From JACVRN01 sp036403815 (lineage in GTDB: Bacteria; Acidobacteriota; Blastocatellia; Pyrinomonadales; Pyrinomonadaceae): a stretch of DNA of 64,000 nucleotides. The translations under genes were made by a program, and so were the position numbers. Shown here in pieces: positions 24,734 through 33,649 of this stretch (positions are counted from its first letter, which is position 1; the number at the start of each line of letters is the position of its first letter). The stretch is taken from assembly GCA_036403815.1 (NCBI GenBank), contig DASWQH010000017.1, positions 10,379 through 74,378 of the forward strand, given 5' to 3'. A model generated the notes under the pieces. That model was not told the origin of the DNA. It ran no database searches and worked only from the letters and a program-made list of their open reading frames with translations.

Positions 24734-26311
24734 ATGTCGAGCAGCAGTTACATCACACAGGCACCGCCCATCAGCGACTACGCCATCATCGTTGACCCCA
24801 GAGATAACCTGGCGGTGGTCAAGCAAGAGACCTCGCCCGGTCTGGAAGTAATCCTTCCGACCGGACGAGTGATGCGCGTGACTGCGACGGTTCCCCCCGG
24901 ACACAGGTTTGCTACACGCGACATCCCTGCGGGCGAGTTTGTACTTCAATACGGGCAGCCCATAGGCACAAGTCTGGACATTAAAGAGGGCGACTACATC
25001 TCGCACGACAACATGTCGAACGATGTACCTGTGGTGCGCGACCTCCCGGAAGACCTTTCGACGCCGCCGCCCGACTATATCCCTGTGAGTGAGCGAGCAA
25101 CCTTCATGGGCTTTCGCAGACCCGACGGGCGTGTGGGCACGCGCAACTATGTGTTGATTGTGCCGACCAGTATGTGCGCCAGTCACGAGGCGCAGCAAAT
25201 CTCCATGATGTCGGAGTTCATGCAATACAAGCGCGAGAAGTACCCGAACATTGATGGAGTAGTAGCCATTCCGCACAACAAGGGCTGCGGCTGTCAGGAC
25301 GGCTCGACCATTGACGTGATGCTCAGGACGCTCTCAAATTATGCGGATCATCCGAACGTCGGCGGAGTCATACTGATGGACTTGGGTTGCGAGAAGACAA
25401 ATCTCGCAAAGGTCGAGCAGTATCTACTCAAACGTGACAAGAGCTTTGATAAGCCGGTCGCAAAGATAGGCATTCAGGAAGTTGGTGGAACCCAGGCGGC
25501 TATAGAGCGCGGGCTTCAGGAGGTCGAGCGTATGTTGCCGGTTGTGAACCGCACTGTGCGCGAAGAAGTTCCTGTGAGCGAACTCGTCCTGGGCGTCAAA
25601 TGCGGAGGCTCCGATGGCTTTTCCGGCATCTCTGCCAACCCTTCGTTGGGGCGCGCTGCCGATTTCTTAGTCCGTTCAGGCGGGACGGTGCTGATTACCG
25701 AAGTGCCTGAATTCTGCGGCGCGGAGCATATCCTCGCCAACCGCGCGAAGGATGCCGAGACGGGGCGCGCCATTTACAGGATGGTGGACTGGTATAAAGA
25801 GTATGCATCAAAATTTGGCGCAGTGCTCAATCAGAATCCGAGTCCTGGTAACATAGCGGGCGGCCTTCTTAATATCACTATCAAATCTTTGGGCGCGATG
25901 GCGAAAGCCGGAACCACTCGCGTCGAGGGTGTGGTCGAGTACGCCGAGACGCCTAATGGCCGAGGGCTGCATTTGATGCAGGGGCCGGGTTACGACCAGG
26001 AATCTACCCCTGGACTTGTCGCGGCAGGAGCCACGGTCATAGTCTTTACCACTGGACGCGGCACGACCATCGGCAATGCGATTGCGCCGGTCATAAAGCT
26101 GGCGTCGAACTCTCGCGTCTTCGAGCGCATGTCGCGTGATCTGGATTTGTCTGCGGGCGGCGTGGTTGACGGCACGGAAACGATTGATGAGGTCGGTGCG
26201 CGCGTCTTCGAGCACGTGCGCCGGGTAGCAGGTGGCGAAGTCCCTGCGAAAGCCGAAGAGCATAAACACCGCGAGTTTCAATTCTGGGCTGAACAGACGG
26301 TTTCACTATAG
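24734..26311 (+). CDS. uxaA: Altronate dehydratase (UxaA/GarD family)
   Basis: 525 residues. N-terminal SAF domain at about 12-95 (DYAIIVDPRDNLAVVK), then the dehydratase body beginning FMGFRRPDGRVGTRNYVLI, with HNKGCGCQDG, LGCEKTN, GVKCGGSDGFSGI and EVPEFCGAEHIL; the conserved cysteines fit the Fe-dependent UxaA/GarD fold. UxaA dehydrates altronate to 2-keto-3-deoxygluconate, which KdgK then phosphorylates. Length and SAF plus body agree with E. coli UxaA (about 495). Galactarate dehydratase is a close alternative, but kdgK and eda nearby favour altronate. It belongs to the plus-strand operon with the NagB-like gene. Confidence 0.88.
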   Translation: MSSSSYITQAPPISDYAIIVDPRDNLAVVKQETSPGLEVILPTGRVMRVTATVPPGHRFATRDIPAGEFVLQYGQPIGTSLDIKEGDYISHDNMSNDVPVVRDLPEDLSTPPPDYIPVSERATFMGFRRPDGRVGTRNYVLIVPTSMCASHEAQQISMMSEFMQYKREKYPNIDGVVAIPHNKGCGCQDGSTIDVMLRTLSNYADHPNVGGVILMDLGCEKTNLAKVEQYLLKRDKSFDKPVAKIGIQEVGGTQAAIERGLQEVERMLPVVNRTVREEVPVSELVLGVKCGGSDGFSGISANPSLGRAADFLVRSGGTVLITEVPEFCGAEHILANRAKDAETGRAIYRMVDWYKEYASKFGAVLNQNPSPGNIAGGLLNITIKSLGAMAKAGTTRVEGVVEYAETPNGRGLHLMQGPGYDQESTPGLVAAGATVIVFTTGRGTTIGNAIAPVIKLASNSRVFERMSRDLDLSAGGVVDGTETIDEVGARVFEHVRRVAGGEVPAKAEEHKHREFQFWAEQTVSL

Positions 26312-26350
26312 TTCGACTGTAGTGAAGATGAACCAAACAGGCTGAGCCGA

Positions 26351-27667
26351 ATGCAGCGCTTTCGGCATATTGTTAGTAGCGGAACAAACATGCCCACCTT
26401 AAGAGACTCGTCGTCAGTCGTTGATGAACCTTCGCCAAGATCGAATGCAGCAGCAGCGGACTTTGCTGCGCCTGCTAAGGCGACACGCCTGTTACTGCGA
26501 CTGCTGCGCGCCGCACAGCCTATCTCGCGCGTCGAGCTGGCAAAACGCCTGGGTGTCAATCGAAGCACTGTCACAGAGACCTTCAAGCCTTTAATTGCGC
26601 AAGGTGTGATACTCGAAGAGCCTGTGCTCACGCCTTCAGGCCAGAGGCGTGGGTCTGGACGCCCGTCGCTCGGTCTATCCTTCAATTCCACACAAGATTT
26701 CTTTGTCGGCGTGAACCTCGGAGCGCGCGGCTCGCAGGTGGGGCTTACCACTTTGAGCGGCGAGATTCTTGCCGAGGATGAGTTCATCACTCCGGCTTCG
26801 CAGGAAGAAGCGCTCCAGTTGGTGCGAGCCAGCATTGAGAGACTCTGCGCCGGAGTGAAGTCGCCGAGAAGGCTCAGGGTTATAGGTGTGAGCGTACCGG
26901 GGCTGACCGATGCCGAGCGGAGCAGTTTGCTCTACGCGCCTCATCTGGGATGGCAAAATGTTCCGATAGCCGAGGCGCTACGCTTTGATTCAAAGGGCAA
27001 CGTGAGCGCTGGCACAGGCGGCGTGCCCGTAGTGGTTGAGAACGACTCCACGGCGGCGGCGATTTACGAAGCCAGATTGCGCTATACGACCGGCGAGATG
27101 CCGAATAACTTCATTCTGGTCAGATCAGGAACCGGGATTGGTGTCGGGCTGGTCTTGGGCGGTGAACCCTATCGTGGAACAGGCAAGGGAGAGGGAATCG
27201 CGGGCGAGTTCGGCCACATGACTATAGTCGCGGGCGGCAAGCCCTGCGCGTGCGGGAATCGTGGTTGCTGGGAACGATACGCGTCGGCTTCATCGGCCTC
27301 TTCATTATACCTGGGTGACCGCGTGCAACTGGGCAGTATGAATGCCCCGCGCTATGTCGAAGTGGTGGCGCGTGCCGAGGCTGGAGAGCTAAGGGCGCAA
27401 AGAACCCTGGAGCGCATCGGCGAATACCTGGGGATCGGCATAGGGAACGTCATCATGGGGCTTGGAGTGCCGCGCGTGATCGTATCGGGCCGCGTCGTTT
27501 ACGGTTGGAAGTTTATAGAAGGGCCGCTGCGCAGTGCTGTCGGGCAGAGCATGGCGGGACGGCTGGCCGGATGGTCTGTAGAGCCGGGCGAGCCACGGGG
27601 CGCTGGTCTCGGCGGCGCGTTAGAGGTGGCCGTAGACGAATTCTTAACTTCGGGACTTAACACGTAA
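26351..27667 (+). CDS. ROK-family transcriptional regulator / sugar kinase
   Basis: 438 residues from 26351, 425 from the alternative ATG at 26390; neither has a strong Shine-Dalgarno. An N-terminal winged helix (about 45-95: PISRVELAKRLGVNRSTVT) is followed by a ROK domain with VENDSTAAAIYEA, GTGIGVGLVLGG, and the zinc motif CACGNRGCWE. This is the NagC/XylR architecture: a sugar-responsive repressor. It could sense a neutral pectin side-chain sugar (arabinose, galactose or xylose), since the GH43 gene follows. It is in the operon 39 bp after uxaA, so it may also regulate it. Confidence 0.83.
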   Translation: MQRFRHIVSSGTNMPTLRDSSSVVDEPSPRSNAAAADFAAPAKATRLLLRLLRAAQPISRVELAKRLGVNRSTVTETFKPLIAQGVILEEPVLTPSGQRRGSGRPSLGLSFNSTQDFFVGVNLGARGSQVGLTTLSGEILAEDEFITPASQEEALQLVRASIERLCAGVKSPRRLRVIGVSVPGLTDAERSSLLYAPHLGWQNVPIAEALRFDSKGNVSAGTGGVPVVVENDSTAAAIYEARLRYTTGEMPNNFILVRSGTGIGVGLVLGGEPYRGTGKGEGIAGEFGHMTIVAGGKPCACGNRGCWERYASASSASSLYLGDRVQLGSMNAPRYVEVVARAEAGELRAQRTLERIGEYLGIGIGNVIMGLGVPRVIVSGRVVYGWKFIEGPLRSAVGQSMAGRLAGWSVEPGEPRGAGLGGALEVAVDEFLTSGLNT

Positions 27668-27695
27668 ACAAAAGGTGCGGGTCGTTGAAGAAGCT

Positions 27696-27715
27696 TTCAG
27701 GGGCGCAGCCCTGAA
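27696..27715 (+). terminator. Weak hairpin between ROK and KduI/IolB genes
   Basis: TTCAGGG and CCCTGAA arms around a six-base loop with no T run. It may only attenuate. Confidence 0.3.
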
Positions 27716-27753
27716 GAGTTTAACGAACCAGAAAATTACCGGGGGAGTTTATT

Positions 27754-28593
27754 ATGAATGAAGAACCATTGACGAATGAGATTACGCAAGAGACTTGTTT
27801 TGTACCCGCCACTCATAAGGGGAAGGGACGCCGCACGGCGGTTGAGCCTGGTAAAACGGCTGCTCGATATCTGCACTACGGACGCATCACATTGGAGGCG
27901 GGCGACGAGCCTCTAACCTTTGACAATAACGATCATGAAACCGGACTTATCTGCCTGAACGGCGCAGGCAGGATTTCAACTGGTGGAGAGACCTTTAACC
28001 TCTCGCGCTATGATGCGCTCTACGTCCCGCGAGACTCCCGCATAGAAGTCTGGGCAAATGATGAGGAAGGTTTTGATCTGGCGGAAGTCTCAGCCCCGGT
28101 TGAGAAGCGTTATCCTGTAAGGTTCGTCTCCTTCAGCGAGGTCAGAGAGAACCCTAAGCTGCACATCATCGCGGGACAGCCGCCCGCCGAGCGCGACATG
28201 AATGTTTTAATCGGGAGCAATGTTGAAGCGGGTCGCATCATGGTCGGTGTCACTTTCTCCAGACCCGGCAACTGGACGAGCTGGCCTCCGCACGAACATT
28301 CCCGCATGCTCGAAGAGGCATATCTTTACATAGACATGCCGGAGCCTTCTTTCGGCGTGCAGTTTGTTTACACAGACCCTAACAAACCGGAACTGGTGCA
28401 GGTTGTGCGTGAAGGCGATTGTGTGCTGATGCCTAAAGGTTATCATCCGAATGTGGCAGCGCCCGGCGGGCAGATAAACTTTCTCTGGATGATGGCGGCG
28501 ATACGCGAAGGCGAGGATCGCAAGTACGGAGTTGTAAACGTTCAGCCAGAATATGCCGCTGGCGGCTCCGGGCTTGAGGCGGTGAAAGATTAG
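27754..28593 (+). CDS. KduI/IolB-family cupin isomerase
   Basis: 279 residues, GGGGGAG before the ATG. A bicupin of the KduI/IolB family (PF04962 type): WPPHEHSRMLEEAYLYIDMP carries the metal-binding His-x-His and Glu, and VREGDCVLMPKGYHPN supplies the last His. IolB isomerises 5-deoxyglucuronate in inositol breakdown; KduI isomerises 5-keto-4-deoxyuronate from unsaturated pectin products. The text motif is IolB-like, yet no inositol genes are around and GH105 plus the PL10 lyase would deliver the KduI substrate. I infer the KduI role here. Confidence 0.8.
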   Translation: MNEEPLTNEITQETCFVPATHKGKGRRTAVEPGKTAARYLHYGRITLEAGDEPLTFDNNDHETGLICLNGAGRISTGGETFNLSRYDALYVPRDSRIEVWANDEEGFDLAEVSAPVEKRYPVRFVSFSEVRENPKLHIIAGQPPAERDMNVLIGSNVEAGRIMVGVTFSRPGNWTSWPPHEHSRMLEEAYLYIDMPEPSFGVQFVYTDPNKPELVQVVREGDCVLMPKGYHPNVAAPGGQINFLWMMAAIREGEDRKYGVVNVQPEYAAGGSGLEAVKD

Positions 28594-28611
28594 CGGGAAA
28601 CGACAGACAAA

Positions 28612-28767
28612 AGCTCCGTAGGAGCTGAATGTTTATAGCTATCTGGTGATAAACCAAACAAAGCTCCGCGAGGTGCGACATGTTCTACATCATTTACATG
28701 TCGCACCTCGCGGAGCTTGATACTTTCTTGCTTAAATAAGCTATAAACATTCAGCTCCTACGGAGCT
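28612..28767. repeat. Nested double palindrome, about 156 bp
   Basis: Outer arms 28612-28640 and 28739-28767 (starting AGCTCCGTAGGAGCTGAATG) enclose inner arms 28661-28683 and 28696-28718 (starting AAGCTCCGCGAGGTGCGAC). Both pairs are perfect or nearly so. The outer word AGCTCCGTAGGAGC recurs at the right end of the window (63889-63992). It lies between the uxaA operon and the GH43 gene and could end transcription. Confidence 0.85.
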
Positions 28768-28792
28768 AAGGATGAAACGCTGAAGAGTGCTG

Positions 28793-30472
28793 ATGGAAGC
28801 AGGGCTGAGAACAGGGAAGACTCCGGGCGAGGCGCGAGCCTTTGGCGCTCTTATCTTAATACTCCTCCTGGCATCGTCCGCGCTCCGGGCACAAACTTCA
28901 GCACAGCCAAACGTAAACGCGCCCACGGTCTCCAAAGTATGGGTCGCAGATCGCGGCGACGGAACCTATCAAAATCCTATTATTCATGCGGACTATTCCG
29001 ACCCGGATGTGATACGCGTCGGCGACGATTTTTACATGACGGCGTCCAGCTTCAACGCCGCGCCGGGGCTGCCCATTCTTCACTCCAAAGATTTAGTTAA
29101 CTGGACGCTCATCGGACACGTGTTCACACGCCAGCCTCCGTTGGATGTCTACAGCAAGCCCCAGCATGGCAACGGCGTCTGGGCACCATCGCTACGCTTT
29201 CACAACGGAGAGTTCTATCTTTACTATCCTGACCCTGATTACGGCATCTATCTGGTGAAAGCGAAAAATCCGGCAGGCCCCTGGACGGAGCCTCTCTTAA
29301 TCAAAGAAGCTAAAGGCTGGATTGACCCTTGCCCGCTCTGGGATGCGGACGGAAATGCTTATCTGGTGAATGCTATGGCTGCCAGCCGCTCAGGCATAAA
29401 GAGTATTCTGGTCGTCAGCCGTATGAGTTCGGACGGGACGCGACTACTGGACGAAGGCGTGATGGTCTTCGATGGTCATGACAAAAATCCCACGCTCGAA
29501 GGCCCAAAATTCTATAAGCGTAACGGCTATTATTACATCTTCGCGCCTGCGGGCGGTGTAGAAACAGGCTGGCAGTTGGTGCTTCGCTCAAAAAATATTT
29601 ACGGCCCGTATGAACAGAAAGTAGTGCTCGCGCAAGGGAAGACCTCTATCAACGGGCCACATCAGGGAGCCTGGGTGGAAACGCAGACGGGCGAAGACTG
29701 GTTCATACATTTTCAGGACAAAGGCGCAATGGGTCGCGTTGTACACTTGCAGCCGATGAAGTGGGTTAACGACTGGCCGGTGGTGGGCTTGGACACGGAC
29801 GCAGACGGCACGGGCGAGCCGGTCTTAACTTATAAGAAACCGGATGTGGGAAGACGTTGGCCGGTTGCGACGCCGCCCGACACGGACGAGTTCAACGGAA
29901 ACTCTTTCGGCCTGCAATGGCAGTGGCACGCGAACCCCAAGCCCAACTGGGCGTTTCCAGCCGGGAGCCTCGGCTTTCTACGCATGTTCAACGTGCCGCT
30001 GCCGGAAGGCTTCAGAAATTTCTGGGATGTACCCAACCTGCTGTTGCAGAAATTCCCCGCGCCCGATTTTACAGCCACGACCAAGGTCACCTTCACCCCG
30101 CGCACCGACGACGAAGAGACCGGACTGATTGTGATGGGATTGGATTACGCCTACGTCTCCGTAAAGAAGAGGCCGGAGGGGTTGATATTGTCTCAGACCA
30201 TTGTGAAAGATGCCGAGAAAGGCGGGAAGGGAAAAGAGAGCGCAGGCGAGAGTTTGAAGAGCAATACCTTTTACCTGCGAGTGAAGGTCTCAAACGGAGC
30301 GGTCTGCAATTTCAGCTACAGTGTAAACGGCGCGACCTTCTCCCCTATCGGTGAGCCTTTCAACGCGCGGCAGGGTAAATGGATCGGAGCGAAGGTTGGC
30401 CTATTCGCCGTCAGGACTGGCAAGACTCGCGAGACCGGCTACGCAGATTTCGACTGGTTCAGGGTTGAGTAG
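28793..30472 (+). CDS. GH43 glycoside hydrolase (arabinosidase/xylosidase type) with C-terminal beta-sandwich
   Basis: About 559 residues from ATG 28793 (GTG 28787 possible), with a signal peptide (ALILILLLASSALRAQ). The five-bladed GH43 propeller spans about 45-335: HADYSDPDVIRVGDDFYMTA (catalytic base Asp), GVWAPSLRFH, WIDPCPLWDADGNAYLV and LEGPKFYKR (catalytic acid Glu). Residues about 365-560 form the concanavalin-like domain often found after GH43 xylosidases. It would trim arabinose or xylose from pectin side chains. It is flanked on both sides by palindromic repeats, and so is a single-gene unit. Confidence 0.87.
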   Translation: MEAGLRTGKTPGEARAFGALILILLLASSALRAQTSAQPNVNAPTVSKVWVADRGDGTYQNPIIHADYSDPDVIRVGDDFYMTASSFNAAPGLPILHSKDLVNWTLIGHVFTRQPPLDVYSKPQHGNGVWAPSLRFHNGEFYLYYPDPDYGIYLVKAKNPAGPWTEPLLIKEAKGWIDPCPLWDADGNAYLVNAMAASRSGIKSILVVSRMSSDGTRLLDEGVMVFDGHDKNPTLEGPKFYKRNGYYYIFAPAGGVETGWQLVLRSKNIYGPYEQKVVLAQGKTSINGPHQGAWVETQTGEDWFIHFQDKGAMGRVVHLQPMKWVNDWPVVGLDTDADGTGEPVLTYKKPDVGRRWPVATPPDTDEFNGNSFGLQWQWHANPKPNWAFPAGSLGFLRMFNVPLPEGFRNFWDVPNLLLQKFPAPDFTATTKVTFTPRTDDEETGLIVMGLDYAYVSVKKRPEGLILSQTIVKDAEKGGKGKESAGESLKSNTFYLRVKVSNGAVCNFSYSVNGATFSPIGEPFNARQGKWIGAKVGLFAVRTGKTRETGYADFDWFRVE

Positions 30473-30506
30473 TTGAATTAGATAAACAGGGATGGACAGG
30501 ATGAAG

Positions 30507-30588
30507 AGATTTGCGATTTTAGATTTTGGATTTTAGATTGAAAGAAATTGAAGCTTTTTTTTAATCGCAAATCGGCAATCGCAAATCT
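30507..30588. repeat. Palindromic AATCGCAAATCT repeat between convergent genes
   Basis: AGATTTGCGATT (30507-30518) is inverted at 30577-30588, with extra partial copies of the same words between and a T8 run. It probably serves as bidirectional terminator for the GH43 and pectinesterase genes; the pectinesterase stop codon lies inside the right arm. Confidence 0.65.
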
Positions 30589-31600
30589 AAAATTCCTTAC
30601 GCATCTTGCCAGTCTTGGGGTTCCACCCGTCTGTGCCGCCGAGGACTTTTTCCGGAGTGATGGCTCCGGCTTCCCGTTTGGTTAACTGCCGCGCCCAGGA
30701 CACGCGCGCTCCTGTAGCTGCTCCCGTCCCTGTGCTGCCGAACTCTGCGTAGCGTACAGTCTTTTCGCGTTCGGGAAAGTTCCAGTTGTGCCATCCCTCA
30801 ACGCGCACGACCGCAGACATCTCCGTGTTCAGGAACATCACATTAGAAAAAGCTCTCCACGGTCGTCCCAGATAAGTTTTCACAGCGGGCGTCTCGCCTG
30901 TGATTTTGCAGTGCGAGAAGACAAAACCGAACGGTTGATTGTCCGGCGTCGAAGCGGCTGTGATGTAACCGTCTCTGAGGGCGTGTATGTGGCATCGCTC
31001 GAAAAAGGCTGTCGCGCCGCCGAAGATGAAATCCACATGGCCTGCTATGTAGCAGTTCTCAAAGTAGTGGCGGCCACGATTTAAAAGTATGGTGTCCTGC
31101 CAGCCCAGGAATCGGCAGTTACGAAACCTAACGCGGTCGCCGTCTACGCGCACGGCTAACGCCTGTCCGACAGGGCCTGCGGAGTTTTCAAAAGTTAGAT
31201 TCTCCGCCGTGAAATCGTCCGCATCAATCTGCGTCGAAGGGGTGCGGAACGTGCCTATGGGCTTACCGTCCTTGCCTATGATGTTGGCATTCAAATCGTA
31301 GGTGAGAATAGTGCGGCTCGCGTCTTCACCAATCAGATAGAAGAAGCGTTTCTCTCGCTGCACGTAGATCAGTTCCTTATACACTCCGGGCTTGATGCGT
31401 ATGATGACTGGATTATCACGTGTGCCTGCGGGCACTGCCATGATGGCTTCCTGCACCGTCTTGTACTTGGCGCTTCCGTCCGCCGCGACAACGAGTTCGG
31501 TCTGCGCCGCGCGTGCGCGAGTCGTTCCGAAGGTAATGCTCAGCACGATGCCCAAGGCTAGAAAAATGATTCTTTCGTGCGAAGAGAAGTTAAGCTTCAT
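30587..31600 (-). CDS. Pectinesterase (CE8)
   Basis: 337 residues from ATG 31600, which starts a signal peptide (ERIIFLALGIVLSITFG...RARA); the frame is open to 31741 but that part is not protein-like. Right-handed beta-helix with CE8 signatures: SAKYKTVQEAI, the oxyanion Gln in GQALAV, LGWQDTILLN (first catalytic Asp), HVDFIFGGATAFF (second Asp, nucleophile) and YLGRPWRAFSNVMF (Arg). It removes methyl esters from homogalacturonan, which the lyase and GH28 need. It is convergent with the GH43 gene. Confidence 0.9.
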   Translation of the reverse strand: MKLNFSSHERIIFLALGIVLSITFGTTRARAAQTELVVAADGSAKYKTVQEAIMAVPAGTRDNPVIIRIKPGVYKELIYVQREKRFFYLIGEDASRTILTYDLNANIIGKDGKPIGTFRTPSTQIDADDFTAENLTFENSAGPVGQALAVRVDGDRVRFRNCRFLGWQDTILLNRGRHYFENCYIAGHVDFIFGGATAFFERCHIHALRDGYITAASTPDNQPFGFVFSHCKITGETPAVKTYLGRPWRAFSNVMFLNTEMSAVVRVEGWHNWNFPEREKTVRYAEFGSTGTGAATGARVSWARQLTKREAGAITPEKVLGGTDGWNPKTGKMRKEF

Positions 31601-31870
31601 TGCTCTGTTTATCGTCCGAGTGTTATGGCTTGTCAGGAGGCTCCTTTCATTTGCGGCATTGAGCTTGAAGCTTACAACTTTTAACCGAAAAATGTATAAC
31701 AAATCATCTGGAAGCAATCTAACGCCCGCATTAACCCGCATAAGATTTAGAGCAACGAGAAGATAGTAGCAGGGTGTGTTGTCGTCAAATAATCCGAATG
31801 GAGGAGAAAAGGGAAGACCTACACGTGATGCTCATACTTAAGATATAAGGGCAGCGAAGGGTGTCAATGG

Positions 31871-31995
31871 TCAGCTAGAGGATTCAGCTTTCAAGTCACG
31901 AAGCAACCGCTCGAATACCTTCTGATAGGAGTCGTGCTCTTTCCAGTGTGTGAAGTTTCCGATGTGGCGCGTGCAACGTATGGCCGCCGCCCAGC
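31871..31995 (-). pseudogene. Gene remnant resembling the C-terminus of TIR-domain proteins
   Basis: The minus frame ending at 31871 reads GWAAAIRCTRHIGNFTHW followed by KEHDSYQKVFERLLRDLKAE, then stops; an in-frame TGA closes it on the 5' side. From memory this is the conserved tail of bacterial TIR-domain proteins. Only about 40 codons remain. The surrounding gap 31601-32095 holds nothing else I can support. Confidence 0.4.
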
Positions 31996-32140
31996 CGGTT
32001 GTGCCACTGTATCACTGCACCATCAATCCGGATAGGGAGCAGCACCGTTCACGCTAACTCATTTCGACTGCACAAGAGTAAGCCCCAAGAGGGCTGCGCA
32101 TTGTCAGAGTCTGATAACGAAAATCAACCCTGGGGGCTTT

Positions 32141-32488
32141 GACAGTTTCAATAATCGCTGTCTTGTGCTTATCAAAGGTGGAATGGCTTACATCCCATTC
32201 CGCGAGGGCGAAAAGCGTATGCCCAACCCCAACAACAAAGGTGAACTATAGAAGAGGTTTTATCACTTCTATAAGTTCAAAGAAGCAGAGTTCAAACAGC
32301 ATTACCATAAGCGTTCAAATGTCGAAACTGTATTCAGCATGATTAAAGCCAAGTTTGGCGAACGACTAAGAAGCAAAACGACAGTCTCGCAAACTAACGA
32401 AGTGCTGTGCAAGGTGCTTTGTCATAACCTGTGCTGTCTCATTCAATCCATCTATGAACTTGGAATTGAGCCTACATTCTGGGAGTAA
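32141..32488 (+). pseudogene. 3' remnant of a DDE transposase
   Basis: The frame reads GGMAYIPFREGEKRMPNP, a TAG at 32249, then FKQHYHKRSNVETVFSMIKA and ends NLCCLIQSIYELGIEPTFWE. This is the C-terminal part of IS4/IS5-like DDE transposases, with the catalytic Glu in NVETVF. The N-terminal two thirds are missing and one stop is in frame, so it is dead. Its stop codon overlaps the convergent passenger gene by 17 bp. Confidence 0.7.
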
Positions 32489-33527
32489 TATCTATCCACC
32501 CTAGACCTGTGTTTTGCCACTTAACATTGAAGTCAAGACTGTATGGAGGCTGATTCATGGCATCCATAGTGACGCGCAAAAAGCAATTACTATTAAGTAT
32601 CTCTTGGTAGTAGCCGTCTGCACTTATGTGTCCATCAATCCTGTGAAAGAGCGTCGGCGTCCTAGCCGGTACAGACAAATCCCTGTATTTCCATTTCAAT
32701 TCTCTCCGGCTTAATGGATGCTCGTCTGCAAAAATTTCTTCGTATAACTCTTGGTCATCGCGTCCTCTTACTATTACCAGAGGGATTTCCGATTCTGTGC
32801 CGTCTTCATTCGCTCTTAACAGCAAGACATTTATACTCTTCACAGTGAGAGGGTGTATGTCAGTGTTTTCAAAGCGGATATAGAGGCGCATCCTCACGCT
32901 AAATTGCTCATCATAGTAAGATGTAACGGTTAGTTTTGAGCGAGGGACATCTATTTCAAATTTCAGCTTGTACGTTTTGAGTATATTTAGTTGACCTTTG
33001 AGTCCAATTACCTCAGATTTAAGCCTAGATATTTCACGTTCGTATCTTTCTTTTGCCCACTGCGCTTCTAGTGATTTGGACTTTATACTTACCCCTAATA
33101 GGTCAAAAGAATTGCGCAGCCCATCAATCAGTTTATCCTTAGCGGGTAGCTCATTTTCAAGGTCGCTAATCTCACCGTTTAATTCCCCCACTGTTCTTTC
33201 ATGAAATCTTCTGACGGTCATAGCAACCCACATTAGAAACATTGAAAGAACCGATAGAACTATTATTGCTACCCATCGCTTATTACGAAGTAGGAACTCA
33301 TAGTTCGTGTAAATAAATAAAATTATCAGGGTGACTATACCGCTACCTACAACAGTGCTAATAATCTTGTTTGTTCTGTGGTAGGCGGTACTCATTATTT
33401 TGTACCACTTGCTTTCCGCATATTCCCGCCTGATAGCAAGCACACAGAATTGCGCGTCAGCTTTAAGAGAGTTCCACATGCGCGTAGGTCTTTTGTCGGT
33501 CTGCGGTATGAGGCTGTTGTCAGACAT
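32472..33527 (-). CDS. Two-TM, coiled-coil membrane protein of unknown function inside an IS-like element
   Basis: 351 residues, unrecognised. Visible layout: a cytoplasmic N-terminus of about 55 residues, two membrane helices (about 56-78 VVGSGIVTLIILFIYT and 86-106 VAIIVLSVLSMFLMWVA), a coiled coil at about 108-185 (VGELNGEISDLENELPAKDK), and a beta-rich C-terminal domain (LKFEIDVPRSKLTVTSYYDE, then MRLYIRFENTDIHPLTVKSI). It is AT-richer than the surrounding genes. Its last codons (IDITPRM) and stop lie in the transposase remnant, so the end may be acquired or truncated. Boxes of GCACAAAAAGT precede the start. An accessory or defence role is possible but only a guess. Confidence 0.65.
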   Translation of the reverse strand: MSDNSLIPQTDKRPTRMWNSLKADAQFCVLAIRREYAESKWYKIMSTAYHRTNKIISTVVGSGIVTLIILFIYTNYEFLLRNKRWVAIIVLSVLSMFLMWVAMTVRRFHERTVGELNGEISDLENELPAKDKLIDGLRNSFDLLGVSIKSKSLEAQWAKERYEREISRLKSEVIGLKGQLNILKTYKLKFEIDVPRSKLTVTSYYDEQFSVRMRLYIRFENTDIHPLTVKSINVLLLRANEDGTESEIPLVIVRGRDDQELYEEIFADEHPLSRRELKWKYRDLSVPARTPTLFHRIDGHISADGYYQEILNSNCFLRVTMDAMNQPPYSLDFNVKWQNTGLGWIDITPRM

Positions 33528-33564
33528 GCCGTAAGCCTACCAGAATTTCGGCTCTCTAAAACAC

Positions 33565-33649
33565 GACTTTTTGTGCAGAAGTGACTTTTTGTGCAGAAAT
33601 CCCACTTGCACAAAAAGTACCCCATAATCAGCACTTTTTGTGCAAAGCC
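33565..33649. repeat. Cluster of four ACTTTTTGTGC boxes
   Basis: GACTTTTTGTGC at 33565 and 33583 (18-bp period), an inverted copy at 33608, and CACTTTTTGTGCAAAGCC ending at 33649. The last matches the terminal repeat of the 98-bp MITE-like element at 38383 and 54235. It lies just upstream of the passenger gene, so it could be a regulatory array or stacked element ends. Confidence 0.6.
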
